Notes under the pieces: generated by a model
The model's input: the letters and a program-made list of their open reading frames with translations, nothing else
What the model was told of the DNA's origin: nothing
The model's database searches: none
Program-made: the position numbers and the translations under genes
NCBI RefSeq assembly: GCF_040448675.1
Contig: NZ_CP159289.1
Coordinates: 2,790,001-2,854,000 of the forward strand
Reading direction: 5' to 3'
Source of the DNA: Dyadobacter sp. 676
GTDB lineage: Bacteria > Bacteroidota > Bacteroidia > Cytophagales > Spirosomataceae
DNA length: 64,000 nt
Shown here: positions 1-10,984 of the stretch, piece after piece
Layout of the letters: every line of letters starts with the position of its first letter
How positions within the stretch are numbered: position 1 is the first letter of the stretch

Positions 1-66
1 AAGGGTGGTTATTCCCTGATTGGGGCCACTTTTACGATAGCGAATCCCCTTTACCGGAAACGATAA
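1..66 (+). CDS. 3' end of an unidentified protein gene (partial)
   Basis: Reading from base 1 the frame is open for 21 codons and stops at TAA 64-66, giving a tail that ends in ANPLYRKR. The tail alternates hydrophobic and polar residues, as the last strand of a beta-barrel might, but this is too short to identify. The stop codon lies inside a terminator hairpin (46-77), which supports a real gene end here. The product is unknown. Confidence 0.4.
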   Translation, partial: KGGYSLIGATFTIANPLYRKR

Positions 67-77
67 AGGGGATTTTT
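46..77 (+). terminator. Rho-independent terminator overlapping the stop codon of the upstream gene
   Basis: Arms CCCCTTTA (46-53) and TAAAGGGG (64-71) pair perfectly over a 10-base loop and are followed by ATTTTTG. The right arm contains the stop codon of the partial gene at 1-66. It separates that gene from adk. Confidence 0.75.
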
Positions 78-123
78 GTTGTAAAAATTATGCAACAATT
101 TCGCCGACATATAGTAAGAGTTG

Positions 124-131
124 TAAATTTG
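124..131 (+). promoter_or_regulatory. Bacteroidota-type -7 box before adk
   Basis: TAAATTTG fits the Bacteroidota consensus TAnnTTTG and lies 46 bases before the adk start. A weak TTTC about 21 bases upstream could serve as the -33 element. The same octamer precedes nuoA. Confidence 0.5.
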
Positions 132-177
132 CCGCAAATTCACCATTTCTACCTCGACATCAATTTTTGAAGCAACT

Positions 178-750
178 ATGCTGAATCTTATACTGTTTGG
201 CCCTCCGGGAGCCGGGAAAGGTACCCAAAGTGAAAAAATAATTGCAAAATACAATTTGATCCACCTTTCGACAGGAGATCTGCTGCGCTCGGAAATTCAG
301 GCCGGTACCGAACTCGGGCTGAAAGCCAAAACATTGATGGACCAGGGAATCCTTGTGCCCGACGAGGTGGTGATCGGCATGATCGACAACAAGTTGAGAG
401 AGCACCGCGACGCGGCCGGCTTTATTTTCGACGGTTTTCCGAGAACCGTAAAGCAAGCCGAAGCGCTCGATCAATTGCTGGCGAGCTACAATGAAAGCAT
501 TTCGGTAATGGTTGCACTGTCTGTCAACGACGACGAACTGCTGGCCCGGCTCCTGAACCGTGGCAAGACTTCCGGCCGCCCCGACGACCAGAACGAAGAG
601 CTGATCGCCAAGCGCATTCAGGAATACAACAGCAAAACCAAGCCAGTGGCTGACTACTATCAGGGCCAGGGCAAGTTTGTTGCCATCAACGGAATAGGTG
701 AAATCGATTTTATCTTCGGGGAAATCTCGAAGGCGATCGAAGCTGCCTGA
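178..750 (+). CDS. adk: adenylate kinase
   Basis: This cytoplasmic enzyme interconverts ATP + AMP and 2 ADP. The 190-residue product has the P-loop GPPGAGKGT at residues 8-16, the AMP-site motif STGDLLR near 31-37, the DGFPRT motif at 85-90, and the LID-region sequence [11 protein letters not shown] near 127-137. The LID is short and lacks the four zinc cysteines, the usual form for kinases of about 190 residues. The ATG at 178 puts the P-loop at the normal place. obgE follows after 23 bases, so the two are probably co-transcribed from the box at 124. Identification is secure. Confidence 0.97.
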   Translation: MLNLILFGPPGAGKGTQSEKIIAKYNLIHLSTGDLLRSEIQAGTELGLKAKTLMDQGILVPDEVVIGMIDNKLREHRDAAGFIFDGFPRTVKQAEALDQLLASYNESISVMVALSVNDDELLARLLNRGKTSGRPDDQNEELIAKRIQEYNSKTKPVADYYQGQGKFVAINGIGEIDFIFGEISKAIEAA

Positions 751-773
751 ATTTTATTTTCACTATACCCACT

Positions 774-1781
774 ATGGCCTCCTCCAACTTCATCGATTAC
801 GTAAAAATCAATGCGCGCTCCGGCAACGGCGGTGCCGGCTCCATGCATTTCAGGCGTGAAAAGCACGTGGAAAAAGGCGGACCGGATGGCGGCGACGGCG
901 GGCGTGGCGGGCACGTGATCCTCAAAGGCAATGCTCAGCTCTGGACATTGCTTCATTTAAAATATACCAAACACGTAAAAGCATTCGACGGCAAAGGCGG
1001 CGAAGGCGGCCGGCGAACCGGCGCGATCGGAAAGGATATTATCCTGGAAGTCCCGCTGGGCACGACGGCGAAAAATGCCGAAACCGGCGAGCAGCTTTTC
1101 GAAATCACCGAAGACGGGCAGGAAATGATCCTGCTTCGCGGCGGCCGGGGGGGACTTGGAAACGACCACTTCAAGTCGGCGACCAATCAAACCCCGCAAT
1201 ATGCCCAGCCTGGCGAACCCGGTAAGGAAGAATGGTTCATCCTGGAACTGAAAGTATTGGCCGATGTGGGCCTGGTCGGCTTCCCTAACGCCGGTAAATC
1301 CACATTACTTTCCGCAGTTTCGGCCGCCAGACCGGAAATTGCCGACTATCCCTTCACGACGCTGGTGCCTAACCTGGGCGTGGTACCCTACCGCGATTAC
1401 AAATCCTTTGTCATGGCGGACATTCCGGGGATTATCGAGGGCGCTTCACAGGGCAAAGGACTTGGATTACGCTTCTTGCGCCATATCGAACGCAATTCTA
1501 TCCTTCTTTTTCTGGTACCTGCGAGCAGCGAAAACATCGAGGCAGAATACCAGACGCTCGTCCAGGAGCTTCGCCTGTACAACCCTTCACTACTGGACAA
1601 AAAACGTATTCTGGCCATTTCCAAAATGGACCTGCTCACTGATGAAGAGCGGGTTACACTTCGGCAAAATCTACCAAACGGCATCCCGACACTCCTGATT
1701 TCTGCAGTTACCCAAGAAGGCATTGAACAATTAAAAGATAAAATATGGGAACTGATCAATTCGCCGTTTCCCGTACAATAA
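774..1781 (+). CDS. obgE: Obg family GTPase (CgtA)
   Basis: This is an essential GTPase involved in late 50S ribosome assembly and the stringent response. Residues 1-158 form the glycine-rich Obg fold (many GG and GGRGG stretches). The G domain follows, with G1 GFPNAGKST at 169-177, the G3 motif DIPG, and SKMD as the G4 motif in place of NKxD. At 335 residues it lacks the extra C-terminal OCT-type domain of longer homologues. A G7 run at 1147-1153 is in frame and intact, unlike several six-base runs in this window. It lies 23 bases after adk. Confidence 0.96.
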   Translation: MASSNFIDYVKINARSGNGGAGSMHFRREKHVEKGGPDGGDGGRGGHVILKGNAQLWTLLHLKYTKHVKAFDGKGGEGGRRTGAIGKDIILEVPLGTTAKNAETGEQLFEITEDGQEMILLRGGRGGLGNDHFKSATNQTPQYAQPGEPGKEEWFILELKVLADVGLVGFPNAGKSTLLSAVSAARPEIADYPFTTLVPNLGVVPYRDYKSFVMADIPGIIEGASQGKGLGLRFLRHIERNSILLFLVPASSENIEAEYQTLVQELRLYNPSLLDKKRILAISKMDLLTDEERVTLRQNLPNGIPTLLISAVTQEGIEQLKDKIWELINSPFPVQ

Positions 1782-1856
1782 TAAATTCTTGAATGAGGCA
1801 ACCTTTCGGTGCAAATTGTGTGTCCAACTAGTTATTTCCCTGAATTTACAGTCACC

Positions 1857-4800
1857 ATGAGACACAATCTACCGTATTTGTATTGGGTAGTATTTAGTAT
1901 TATTTCTTTTACCGCACACGGACAGATCAGTATCGACTTCCCCTCCGATCGCGCCGTTTTTCAGCGTGATAAAAATAATAAAGCCAATATCTACATCGCG
2001 GGAAGCTACACCAAAGTAGTCGACAAGATCGAAGTAAAACTGACCAGGCGTACCGATTCGGGCGCCGACAGGGACTGGACCGGCATTAAGGACAACCCCC
2101 AGGGCGGCTTCTTCTCCGGCACACTTACCGATGTGCAGGGCGGCTGGTATCAACTCGAAATCAGGAGCTTAAAAGGTGGTCAGGTAGTTGAAACCAACCG
2201 CATCGATCATGTGGGCGTAGGTGAGGTGTTTATGATAGCCGGGCAGTCGAATGGTCAGGGATTCCGTAATGATGAAGCGGACAGATACTTCGATTGGGGT
2301 GTACAGGGTGCGGGAGACGACCGCGTCAGCGCCGTGGACTATTCGAATGTACAAACTGTCCCCGGACTTCCTGGCATCGGATCCGATTACCCTTATCCCA
2401 CTTTCAGACACGTCGATTCTCAAACCGATATCGCACCCCGAGGAAGGTCCGCCTGGTGTTGGGGAAGATTAGGCGACCGGCTCGCTCAAAGACTGGGGGT
2501 GCCGGTGTTATTTTACAATGTCGCATGGTATGGAAGTTACGTGGGAGCCTGGCGGGAAAGTATCAACGGCGGAAGGCCAAAGTCAATCTATGCCGAGAAC
2601 ACTTATTTCGAACCTGCCGGAATGCCCTATGGAAATATGCGGGATGTAATCCGGCGCTATACTTCACTCACCGGATTGAGAGGAATCCTCTGGATCCAGG
2701 GGGGAGGCGGATAATGATATAGTGCCCCCGACGAATCGGAATAACTATTTCAATGATCTGAAAGCCGTAATCGAAGCGTCAAGAAACGAATCCGGCAAAG
2801 ACATTTCTTGGATGGTATCCCAAACATCCTACAATAACAAAAATGGAACAGACACCGAAGTTATTGAAGGGCAAGGCATGGTTATCAACAATGTACCCAA
2901 TGTATTTCAAGGGCCTCTCACGGATTTGATACAAATTCCACGTATAGACAATCCCTCTAATCCTATCCTGGGAGTTCATTTCGCGCAGGACGGCCTCACC
3001 CAGCTTGCGGATGCATGGTATGACCGCCTCAACGACGACTTTTTCAACCGCTCGAACCCATACCCGGGAATGACGCCGTTAAGCGTCGTCGCTTCCTGTG
3101 CAGGCAACGGCAATGTGACATTGACAGTCGAGAATCAAGGATTACATGATTTCAACTGGAGCAGCGGGGGCAACTCCAATAACGTACAAGTAGGCAATGG
3201 CATTTATCGGGTTACAGCCCGTGACGACCGCAACAACCTGATCTGGTCGCCTGAAATTCGCGTGTCGCAGCAGATCCAGCCGGACCAACCGACTATTAGA
3301 ATCGACGGAAGTAACCCTGTCTGCTTAGGGAACACCGCTACATTGGTTTCAAGCTCCGGCGAAAATGCAACCTGGAACACCGGTGCGACCGGAGACCGCC
3401 TGCCCGTCACGGCAGGAGGAGATTATTTTGTAAAGGTGAAAAACATTTACGGCTGCGAAGCCACATCCGAAAAGGTGACCATGAAGGTGGTAACATCGCC
3501 GCTGCCAGCTACACCGAAAATTACTGCTTCCGGCGCACTTACTTTCTGCCAGGGTGGCGAAGTAACGCTCACCTCCGATTCGAAAGTTAAAAGCGTTTGG
3601 TCGAACGGCGTGACAAATGCAAGCATTACTGCGGTCTCTTCCGGCGATTTCAGGGTACGCGCTCTCGACGACGAGGGCTGCTATTCCCCTGAGTCGGAAG
3701 CGGTAACAGTCAAAGTCAATCCGCTTCCTGCGAAACCACAAATTTCGCTGAGCGGCGAAACGATATTCTGTGAAGGCGGGAATGTCACCATGACTTCCAG
3801 TTATGATAGCGGCAACATCTGGAGCACGTCCGCGACCACCAAAACGATTTCGGTCACTACAACGGGAACGTTTTCGCTTACGCAGCGCGACGCCAATGGC
3901 TGCGAGTCGAAATCCGATGAAGTGGCTGTCAAGGTAAACCCGCTACCTGCTACTCCCACAATCACTGCATTGCGACCAACCACGTTCTGCGACCGCGACT
4001 ATACCCGTTTGCGCAGTAGCGAAGCCTATTCGTATCAGTGGAGCAATGGTTCGACCGAGCGCGAGATTGAGATAAGGACTTCCGGCAATTTTACTATTTC
4101 CGCCAAAGACGCAAATGGCTGCGTTTCTCCGGTTTCGCCTGTCGTACAGGTTGTGTCGAACCCGCTTCCTCCTACTCCGGTTATCACCGCCGACGGTCCA
4201 ACTACTTTCTGTGCAGACCTAAGCGTAAACCTCACTTCAACCAATGCGGCCGGCTTTTTGTGGAGCAACGGTGCATCGACACAAACATTGAAAGTGACCG
4301 TTGCCGGCACCTATTCCGTGCAAACGATCAATGAATTTCAATGTTATTCCGACCCCAGCAATCAGATATCCACACAGACGCTCGCATTACCGCCTTCGCC
4401 AACCGTTACGGCCCGTGCTGCGACGACTTTCTGCGACGGTGATACGATTTACCTGAAAGCATCCAACGGCAACGAATTCTTTTGGAACAACGGGCTGGAA
4501 GGTGACAGCATCGGAGTATTCAAAACCGGTAATTATGCGGCCCGGATTATGGACGATCAGGGGTGTTACTCACCATATTCAGCGGCCGTTTCCATTGATG
4601 TTAAACCTTCTCCTACGGCCCCAATAATCAGGAAAGTGGGCGTTTACACTCTTTTGGCCGAAAATAACCTGAATTCAGGTGATCACGTCTGGAAATATAA
4701 CGATGTTGAACTAACCGAAAACAGTGCGATATTGAAAGCTGTCCGGGCAGGTAATTATGTTGTCAATAATACCATCGTTTACAGTCCTACACTCACCTGT

Positions 4801-5094
4801 GCGTCTGAATTTTCGGAGCCGTTCACCTTTTACCCGGATACAGAAAATCCCGGTTTCGTAGCGTACCCCAACCCCAATACAACTGAACGGGTCGCGGTCG
4901 AGACATTAGCCGATGTCGTGAACGCCGACGTGCAAATCATCGACAGCCGCGGAGTTGTACACAGGACGTTCAGAGTCGCGAAATTCGACAGCCGGCAATA
5001 CTTCAATCTGACAGGCCTTTCCAGCGGGATATACATTATCCGTATCACTTCCGCGTCGCTCAATGCGTCGCAAAAGCTGGTAATTGTACGTTAG
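1857..5094 (+). CDS. secreted SASA/SGNH esterase with Ig-like repeats and T9SS sorting domain (frameshifted)
   Basis: The product is probably a cell-surface carbohydrate esterase of the sialate O-acetylesterase (SASA) type. The ATG at 1857 gives a signal peptide ending near AHGQ. The esterase domain carries GQSNGQG, where the serine is the expected nucleophile, and a later GVHFAQDGL holding the likely catalytic histidine. Then come about eight Ig/PKD-like repeats of about 74 residues (3060-4820, typical pieces TFC, WSNG, DxxGC) and a type A T9SS C-terminal domain (YPNPN ... GIYIIRI). The frame breaks at a G6 run, 2699-2704: dropping one G joins WIQG to EADND and gives 1078 residues. The paralogue at 5400 has QGETDG at the same place. 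The break is a base-call error or a real inactivation. Substrate unknown. Confidence 0.85.
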
Positions 5095-5150
5095 AAAACG
5101 CCCCGTATATTATTTAAGAATACAGGGCTGAGACAATTTAGCTGCCGATC

Positions 5151-5192
5151 ACGAACAAGAGAGCGCCTCAAAAATGGCGCTCTCTTGTTCGT
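5151..5192 (+). terminator. Strong terminator hairpin after the first esterase gene
   Basis: A perfect 17-bp stem (5151-5167 with 5176-5192, core GAGAGCGCC/GGCGCTCTC) closes over an 8-base loop and is followed by TTTAT. It ends the first esterase transcript. Confidence 0.8.
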
Positions 5193-5399
5193 TTTATGGT
5201 CTCTGGTACTTGATAGCCTTATCTGACCACCAGTACTTTTTTTACCATAATCTACCGTAAATCAAAAAACCCGGAATAGTGATATTATAGCCAAAATAAT
5301 CCTTTACATTTGTGACCGTTTTGCAATTGAACACATTAACAAAACCAAAACCGTCTATCGTTATTGCTTACAAGACTTTACCTGTATCAGAATTTACCA

Positions 5400-7554
5400 A
5401 TGCGTTATAGAATTATCCTTCCGGTTGTAGCAAAGGCATTGCTGTTGATTTGTCTCGTTTCATCGACAGTCTTTTCTCAGATTAAAATCACCTCCCCTAC
5501 TTTTCAGGCCGTCTATCAGCGCGATATTTTCGGACAGAGAGAGCTTACTGTATCTGGCACATTCACAGCTTTAATGGACAAAATTGAGATAAGGGCTGTT
5601 CCGGTGGTGCAGGGTCAAGGCGTTCCCGCACCTTGGCAGGACTTGCAAGTTGCACCAAAAGGTGGTGTCTTTACAGGGAAGATAACGCTCTACGGAGGCT
5701 GGTATACGTTGGAGGTCCGCGGGATCGCCGACGGTAAAGTAGTCGGACGTGACGTTTTATCACGTGTTGGTATCGGCGAAGTGTTTCTTATCGCAGGCCA
5801 GTCGAATGCACAAGGATTGAAAGGGAAACCGACACCGCCGGGCGCCAGCGACGACCGGGTACTGTATGTCGACAATTATAACAACGACGAATTCGGTGAT
5901 TATAAGGACAGGCTCAACGATCCCGTTCCACCGACGTTCTCAAAAATTACAAGTAATCTTCAAACCATGTCGCCACGTGGCCAGACGGCCTGGTGCTGGG
6001 GCGCATTGGGTGATTTGCTCGTTGCGAAACTCAACGTGCCGGTGCTTTTCATTAACGCCGCCTGGGAAGGCACCGCAACCCAAAACTGGGCGGAAAGCGC
6101 CACAGGTAAAAAAGACTGTCAGCTACTACGGTCATGAATATGCCCCTCAAATGCCATATGCCAACCTGAGAATTGCTGCGCGTAACTATGGCAACCAGTA
6201 TGGCGTTCGTGCCGTGCTTTGGATGCAAGGCGAAACGGACGGTTTTTTTGGCATTACGAGTGCCGAGTATCAGAAAAACTTACAGACGGTTATCGACAAA
6301 CTGCAAGCGGATACGCAAAAACGAATTACTTGGGTAATCGCCCGTACCAGCAGAGCAGGCACCAACCCAAGTAATTCAAAAACTTATCCGGCTATTATTG
6401 CAGCGCAAAATGCGGTAATAAACACCCCATTCAACCCTACATATCCGGGCCCGGAAACTGATCCGCTTGTACCTAACCGCGTCGATGGCCTCCACTTTGA
6501 AGGCGAAGAACAGCTCCGGATTCTGGCAAATGCGTGGAACGAAAGTCTCGACGCCAACTTCTTCGCTACCGTTACACCTGCGGCGCCTGCGACGATCCCT
6601 ACGATTACAGCTGTTTGCACGACACAAAACAACGCCGTTACGCTTTCCCTGCCCGCAGAATATGCATCTTACGAGTGGCGAAGCAGTAAAAGCAACGCGG
6701 CTATTGGCATAGGCAGTACCATCACAGTTAACCAGGCAGCTACGTACAGTGCTACAGTCCGTGACGCAGCTGGAAATTCCATATTGACTCCCGTGGTTGT
6801 TCTCGACCACGATGCAAAACCTGCCCAGCCAAGCATTCTGCAATCCGGAGAGCAACAAGCCTGCGCTGATTCCTCATTCCGCTTCTCGGTGAATGATGAC
6901 GGCTACATTTATAACTGGTTTAAGGAAAACACAACTACCCCGGTTGCCTCGGGCGCACTTGCCAGCATTGCCGAAAGTGGCAACTACTATGTAAAGGCAC
7001 AGAATATTTTCGGATGCGTTTCCGAAAATTCAGCGTCCTCCAAACTAACTATCCGTGCTAAAATTTCTAAACCGACCATTGAGCCATCGGGACCGTTCAG
7101 TGTATCGGCCAGTATCCCGGAAGCCGATGAAGTAAACGAAGTCTTCATGTGGCGCCGGCCCGAGTCGGAAAGTGACACAACGGCGACACTGATTAAGATT
7201 CTTAAATCAGGAAATTATTCTGTCAAAGCAAAGGTTACGTATTCAATTGGCAGCAACAACCTGGTTTGTTATTCCGACACCGCTTCGAGGGAGTTCAAAA
7301 CCAATGAACGGAACGAAGTGGTGATTTACCCGAACCCCAGCCAGGGAGCTTACATTTACATCGAGTCCAGGGATAACATCAAGGATGCGGCGGTTACACT
7401 GTTCGACATTCGCGGCAATGTCATCAAGACCACCCCGCCAAAACTGCTCGATAGCCGGATGCAGATCGACGTCGGCCTTCTGCCAACGGGCAAGTACATT
7501 CTCCGTGTAACAGGCCAGGGAGAGACCCTCACGAAACAAATTGTAATAAGATAA
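5400..7554 (+). CDS. second secreted SASA/SGNH esterase with T9SS sorting domain (frameshifted)
   Basis: This is a paralogue of the gene at 1857, with the same signal peptide, N-terminal beta domain and GQSNAQG nucleophile motif. It has WMQGETDG and a VDGLHFEGEEQL segment with the likely catalytic histidine, but only about two Ig-like repeats before the T9SS tail (YPNPS ... GKYILRV). The ATG at 5400 is chosen because it starts a good signal peptide. The frame breaks at an A6 run, 6108-6113: removing one A joins ATGKK to TVSYYGHEYA and gives 717 residues. The tandem arrangement suggests local duplication followed by loss or gain of repeats. A glycan-esterase role at the cell surface is inferred from the family. 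Confidence 0.83.
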
Positions 7555-7574
7555 CTATTTCTTCTCGATTAAGT

Positions 7575-7610
7575 ACTAAATAAGCCCCGCAACAACGGGG
7601 CTTATTTAGT
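7575..7610 (+). terminator. Terminator after the second esterase gene
   Basis: Arms ACTAAATAAGCCCC (7575-7588) and GGGGCTTATTTAGT (7597-7610) pair perfectly over an 8-base loop. The hairpin lies 20 bases after the stop codon and isolates the nuo operon downstream. Confidence 0.78.
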
Positions 7611-7632
7611 ATGATACTAATTAGACGAAAGA

Positions 7633-7640
7633 ATTTGATT
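7633..7640 (+). promoter_or_regulatory. -7 box of the nuo operon promoter
   Basis: TAAATTTG matches TAnnTTTG and is identical to the box before adk. It lies 99 bases before nuoA, just after a terminator, so it is the best candidate promoter for nuoA-J. No clear -33 TTTG is seen at the ideal distance. Confidence 0.5.
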
Positions 7641-7739
7641 GATAAATTTGCAAAGGCTAATTTTGAGAAACGGGAAGGAATGTAACCTGCGGACAACAGT
7701 TTTGCGGCTTTCCTGACCGGTTATAACCGACCCATTGAG

Positions 7740-8114
7740 ATGAAAAACACATATCTCCCTTCCGATTATTTGCCCATCATTGTGCAATTTCTGCTTGCCG
7801 TTGCCTTCATCGGAGGTACGATGATTGTTACTCACCTGATCGGCCCAAGCCGGAGAAGCAAAAAGAAAGACGATCCGTTTGAATGTGGTATCGAGTCGGT
7901 TGGCGACGCCCGGACGCCTATTTCTGTAAAGTACTTTCTGGTGGCGATCCTTTTCGTGCTGTTTGACGTAGAGGTGATCTTCATGTATCCCTGGGCTGTA
8001 AATTTCAAAGGTCTGGGAATGTTCGGTTTTGTGGAAATGTTATTGTTCATGGCCCTTCTATTGTCCGGTTTCTACTACGTGATCCGCAAAGGCGTATTGA
8101 ACTGGGAAGAATAG
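7740..8114 (+). CDS. nuoA: NADH-quinone oxidoreductase subunit A
   Basis: A small membrane subunit of respiratory complex I, 124 residues with three predicted helices. The conserved loop between helices 1 and 2 reads KDDPFECGIES, the usual NuoA signature, and helix 2 holds FDVEVIFMYPW. It is the first gene of a tightly packed nuoABCDEFGHIJ operon, 27 bases before nuoB. Confidence 0.95.
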   Translation: MKNTYLPSDYLPIIVQFLLAVAFIGGTMIVTHLIGPSRRSKKKDDPFECGIESVGDARTPISVKYFLVAILFVLFDVEVIFMYPWAVNFKGLGMFGFVEMLLFMALLLSGFYYVIRKGVLNWEE

Positions 8115-8141
8115 GCCGGAACATTCAAAATACTGAGAATT

Positions 8142-8684
8142 ATGAAAGAAGTTAAGATAGTTGAGGCCCCAGACGGGCATAGCGGAGCCGGTTTTTTCGC
8201 GACGTCGCTCGACAAGGCGATAGGCCTCGCTCGGAGCTATTCCCTGTGGCCGCTGCCGTTTGCGACTTCCTGCTGCGGTATCGAATTTATGGCTACCATG
8301 GGAGCGCACTACGATATCTCACGTTTCGGTTCGGAGCGCCCGAGCTTCTCGCCGCGCCAGGCCGACCTGCTGATGGTAATGGGCACTATTGCCAAAAAAA
8401 TGGCCCCGGTGGTAAAGCAGGTATATCTTCAGATGGCCGAACCGCGCTGGGTAATGGCCGTGGGCGCCTGTGCTTCCAGCGGCGGTATTTTTGATACTTA
8501 CAGCGTTTTGCAGGGGATCGACCGCATTATTCCCGTGGACGTGTACGTACCAGGCTGTCCGCCACGCCCGGAGCAGATCATTGATGGCCTCATGCAGATC
8601 CAGTATCTCGCCCAGAACGAAAGCCTTCGTCGCCGGAATACCGACGAATACCAGGAATTATTGGCATCTTATAATATTCAATAA
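8142..8684 (+). CDS. nuoB: NADH-quinone oxidoreductase subunit B
   Basis: This is the peripheral-arm subunit that binds the last 4Fe-4S cluster (N2) before quinone. The 180-residue product shows the tandem cysteines in CCGIEFMA, then GACASSGG and VPGCPPRPE, which together supply the N2 ligands. nuoC starts only 6 bases after the stop. An A7 run at 8394-8400 is in frame here. Confidence 0.97.
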   Translation: MKEVKIVEAPDGHSGAGFFATSLDKAIGLARSYSLWPLPFATSCCGIEFMATMGAHYDISRFGSERPSFSPRQADLLMVMGTIAKKMAPVVKQVYLQMAEPRWVMAVGACASSGGIFDTYSVLQGIDRIIPVDVYVPGCPPRPEQIIDGLMQIQYLAQNESLRRRNTDEYQELLASYNIQ

Positions 8685-8690
8685 ACCCCT

Positions 8691-9191
8691 ATGCTTACTA
8701 ACCAGGAGGTAGCCGAAGGGCTTTTGGAAAAATTCGGTGATCAGGTTTTTAATTTCGAAGAACCTTACGGGCTCCTCACTCTTTCCACCACGCGCGAAGA
8801 GATCATTCCGCTGATGGAGTTCCTGAGAGATCACAAAACCTGGCAGGTTATTTTCCTCACCGATATTACTGGTGTGCAATATCCTGACAATAAAGGACAA
8901 GAGTTCGTGGTCGTGTACCACATGCACAGCTTCGTGCATAATTTTCGTATCCGCATTAAAGTAGCCCTCTCGGAGGCTGATTTGCATATCCCGACCGCCA
9001 CCGGCCTGTTCGCATCGGCCAACTGGATGGAACGGGAGACTTATGATTTTTTTGGGATCTTGTTTGACGGGCATCCGAACTTGCGCCGTATCCTCAATAT
9101 CGAGGAAATGGATTACTTCCCGATGCGCAAGGAATACCCGCTCGAAGACGCCACCCGCGAAGACAAAATCGATGCCCTATTCGGTCGCTGA
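8691..9191 (+). CDS. nuoC: NADH-quinone oxidoreductase subunit C
   Basis: This is the 30-kDa-type hydrophilic subunit of complex I, 166 residues. The family signature near the C-terminus reads ERETYDFFGILFDGHPNLRRIL, split here as ERETYDFFGI and HPNLRRIL, and is followed by KEYPLED. NuoC and NuoD are separate genes here, not fused as in enterobacteria. nuoD begins 17 bases later. Confidence 0.96.
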   Translation: MLTNQEVAEGLLEKFGDQVFNFEEPYGLLTLSTTREEIIPLMEFLRDHKTWQVIFLTDITGVQYPDNKGQEFVVVYHMHSFVHNFRIRIKVALSEADLHIPTATGLFASANWMERETYDFFGILFDGHPNLRRILNIEEMDYFPMRKEYPLEDATREDKIDALFGR

Positions 9192-9208
9192 CCTTTTTTG
9201 AGCAAGAC

Positions 9209-10435
9209 ATGGCAGATATTGAATTATTACCGCATAACGTCCCTTCTCAAAGCGAGCTCCCCGAGCTGGTTGAAGAACTGACCACCCTTAACCTCGGTCC
9301 TACCCACCCCGCAACGCACGGTATTTTCCAGAACGTCCTGAAAATGGATGGTGAAAAAATCGTTTCGGGTGAGCAGACCGTCGGTTATATCCACCGCGCA
9401 TTCGAGAAAATCGCCGAAAGACGGCCGTTTTACCAGATCACGACCCTCACCGACCGGATGAATTATTGCTCGTCGCCGATCAATAACTTCGGCTGGCACA
9501 TGACGGTCGAGAAGCTGCTGGGCATCGAAGTTCCGAAACGCGCGCAATACATCCGCGTAATTATGATGGAGCTCGCGCGCCTTACCGACCACATCATCTG
9601 CAACAGTATCCTTGGTGTGGACACGGGTGCATTCACCGGCTTTTTGTATGTAATGCAGAAGCGCGAGGAGGTTTACGAGATTTACGAGGAAGTCTGCGGT
9701 GCCCGGTTGACAACCAATATGGGCCGTGTCGGCGGAATGGAGCGAGATCTTTCCAGCACCGCCATCCGTAAGATCAAAGAATTCATCAAATCGTTCCCAC
9801 CCGTGTTGCGCGAGCTTGAAAAACTGCTCAACCGCAACCGGATATTTATGGACCGTACCATCAATGTAGGTGGCATTTCCCTGGAACGTGCGTTGTCGTA
9901 TGGATTTACAGGCCCTAATCTCCGTGCCGCAGGCCTGGATTACGACGTCCGTGTGATGAACCCGTATTCTTCGTATCAGGACTTTGAATTCGACGTGCCT
10001 ATCGGTCAGAACGGCGATACTTACGACCGCTACATGGTCCGTAACGAAGAAATGTGGCAAAGCCTGCGGATTGTGGAGCAGGCCATCAACAACTTGCCCG
10101 AAGGCCCATATTATGCCGATGCGCCGGAGTTTTACCTTCCCCCCAAAGAGGAAGTTTACAAAAACATGGAAGCGCTGATCTACCATTTCAAGATTGTAAT
10201 GGGCGAGATCGACGCACCTGCTGGCGAAGTTTACCACGCCGTAGAAGGTGGCAACGGGGAATTGGGCTTCTACCTGATCAGCGACGGGGGACGGGCGCCT
10301 TATCGCTTGCATTTCCGCAGACCGTGCTTCATCTATTATCAGGCATATCCTGAAATGTGCAAAGGCGCAACGCTCTCGGACGCGATCCTGACGATGAGCA
10401 GCCTCAATGTCATTGCAGGTGAACTGGATGCTTAA
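9209..10435 (+). CDS. nuoD: NADH-quinone oxidoreductase subunit D
   Basis: This is the 49-kDa-type subunit that helps form the quinone site next to NuoB. The 408-residue product carries the N-terminal motif GPTHPATHG with the quinone-site histidines, [12 protein letters not shown], and the C-terminal [12 protein letters not shown]. Length and order match the family. The gene is 23 bases before nuoE. Confidence 0.97.
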   Translation: MADIELLPHNVPSQSELPELVEELTTLNLGPTHPATHGIFQNVLKMDGEKIVSGEQTVGYIHRAFEKIAERRPFYQITTLTDRMNYCSSPINNFGWHMTVEKLLGIEVPKRAQYIRVIMMELARLTDHIICNSILGVDTGAFTGFLYVMQKREEVYEIYEEVCGARLTTNMGRVGGMERDLSSTAIRKIKEFIKSFPPVLRELEKLLNRNRIFMDRTINVGGISLERALSYGFTGPNLRAAGLDYDVRVMNPYSSYQDFEFDVPIGQNGDTYDRYMVRNEEMWQSLRIVEQAINNLPEGPYYADAPEFYLPPKEEVYKNMEALIYHFKIVMGEIDAPAGEVYHAVEGGNGELGFYLISDGGRAPYRLHFRRPCFIYYQAYPEMCKGATLSDAILTMSSLNVIAGELDA

Positions 10436-10458
10436 AGTTTGAAAAGACCCTTTTAGAA

Positions 10459-10956
10459 ATGACCGAATCACCTAATCTGGTTGCGTTCACTCCCGAACGA
10501 CTCGAAAAAGTAAAAGAAATTATCGCTCGTTATCCCGAGGGCCGCCAGAAGTCGGCTCTTTTGCCCGTTTTGCACCTCGCCCAGGAACAATGGGGCTGGG
10601 TGAGCAGCGAGGTAATGGATTACGTTGCCGGTCTTTTGAATATACTGCCCGTTGAAGTGTACGAGGTAGCCACATTCTACACGATGTACCACCTCGACCC
10701 GGTTGGCAAGCATGTGATCGAATACTGCCGTACAGGGCCGTGCTGCCTGATGGGCGGTGAAGACGTGTATGGTCATTTGAAGAAAAAACTGGGCATTGAG
10801 GCGGGTGAAACCACTCCCGACGGCCTGTTTACATTGAAAGAAGTTGAATGCCTCGCAGCATGCGGCTGGGGGCCGGTTTTCCAGATCCGCGAGCAGTTCT
10901 ACATGAACCTGACCAATGAGAAGGTCGACCAAATCATAGAAGAGTTAAGCAAATAA
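10459..10956 (+). CDS. nuoE: NADH-quinone oxidoreductase subunit E
   Basis: This is the 24-kDa-type thioredoxin-fold subunit with one 2Fe-2S cluster, part of the NADH-oxidising module. The 165-residue product has the four ligand cysteines in CRTGPCCLMG and ECLAACGWGP. It partners with NuoF, whose gene follows 28 bases downstream. Confidence 0.96.
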   Translation: MTESPNLVAFTPERLEKVKEIIARYPEGRQKSALLPVLHLAQEQWGWVSSEVMDYVAGLLNILPVEVYEVATFYTMYHLDPVGKHVIEYCRTGPCCLMGGEDVYGHLKKKLGIEAGETTPDGLFTLKEVECLAACGWGPVFQIREQFYMNLTNEKVDQIIEELSK

Positions 10957-10984
10957 GCTTTCAGAAGCTGAAAATATTCCTCAA

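Noticed and set aside
2699..6113. Phase variation of the two esterases through homopolymer runs
   Set aside because: The same one-base excess occurs in nuoK, exbB, dedA and the tRNA T-stem, where switching makes little sense. Over-calling fits all cases better.
9227..10471. Long minus-strand open frame of 414 codons
   Set aside because: It is antisense to nuoD, whose family motifs are intact. No recognisable domain is present.
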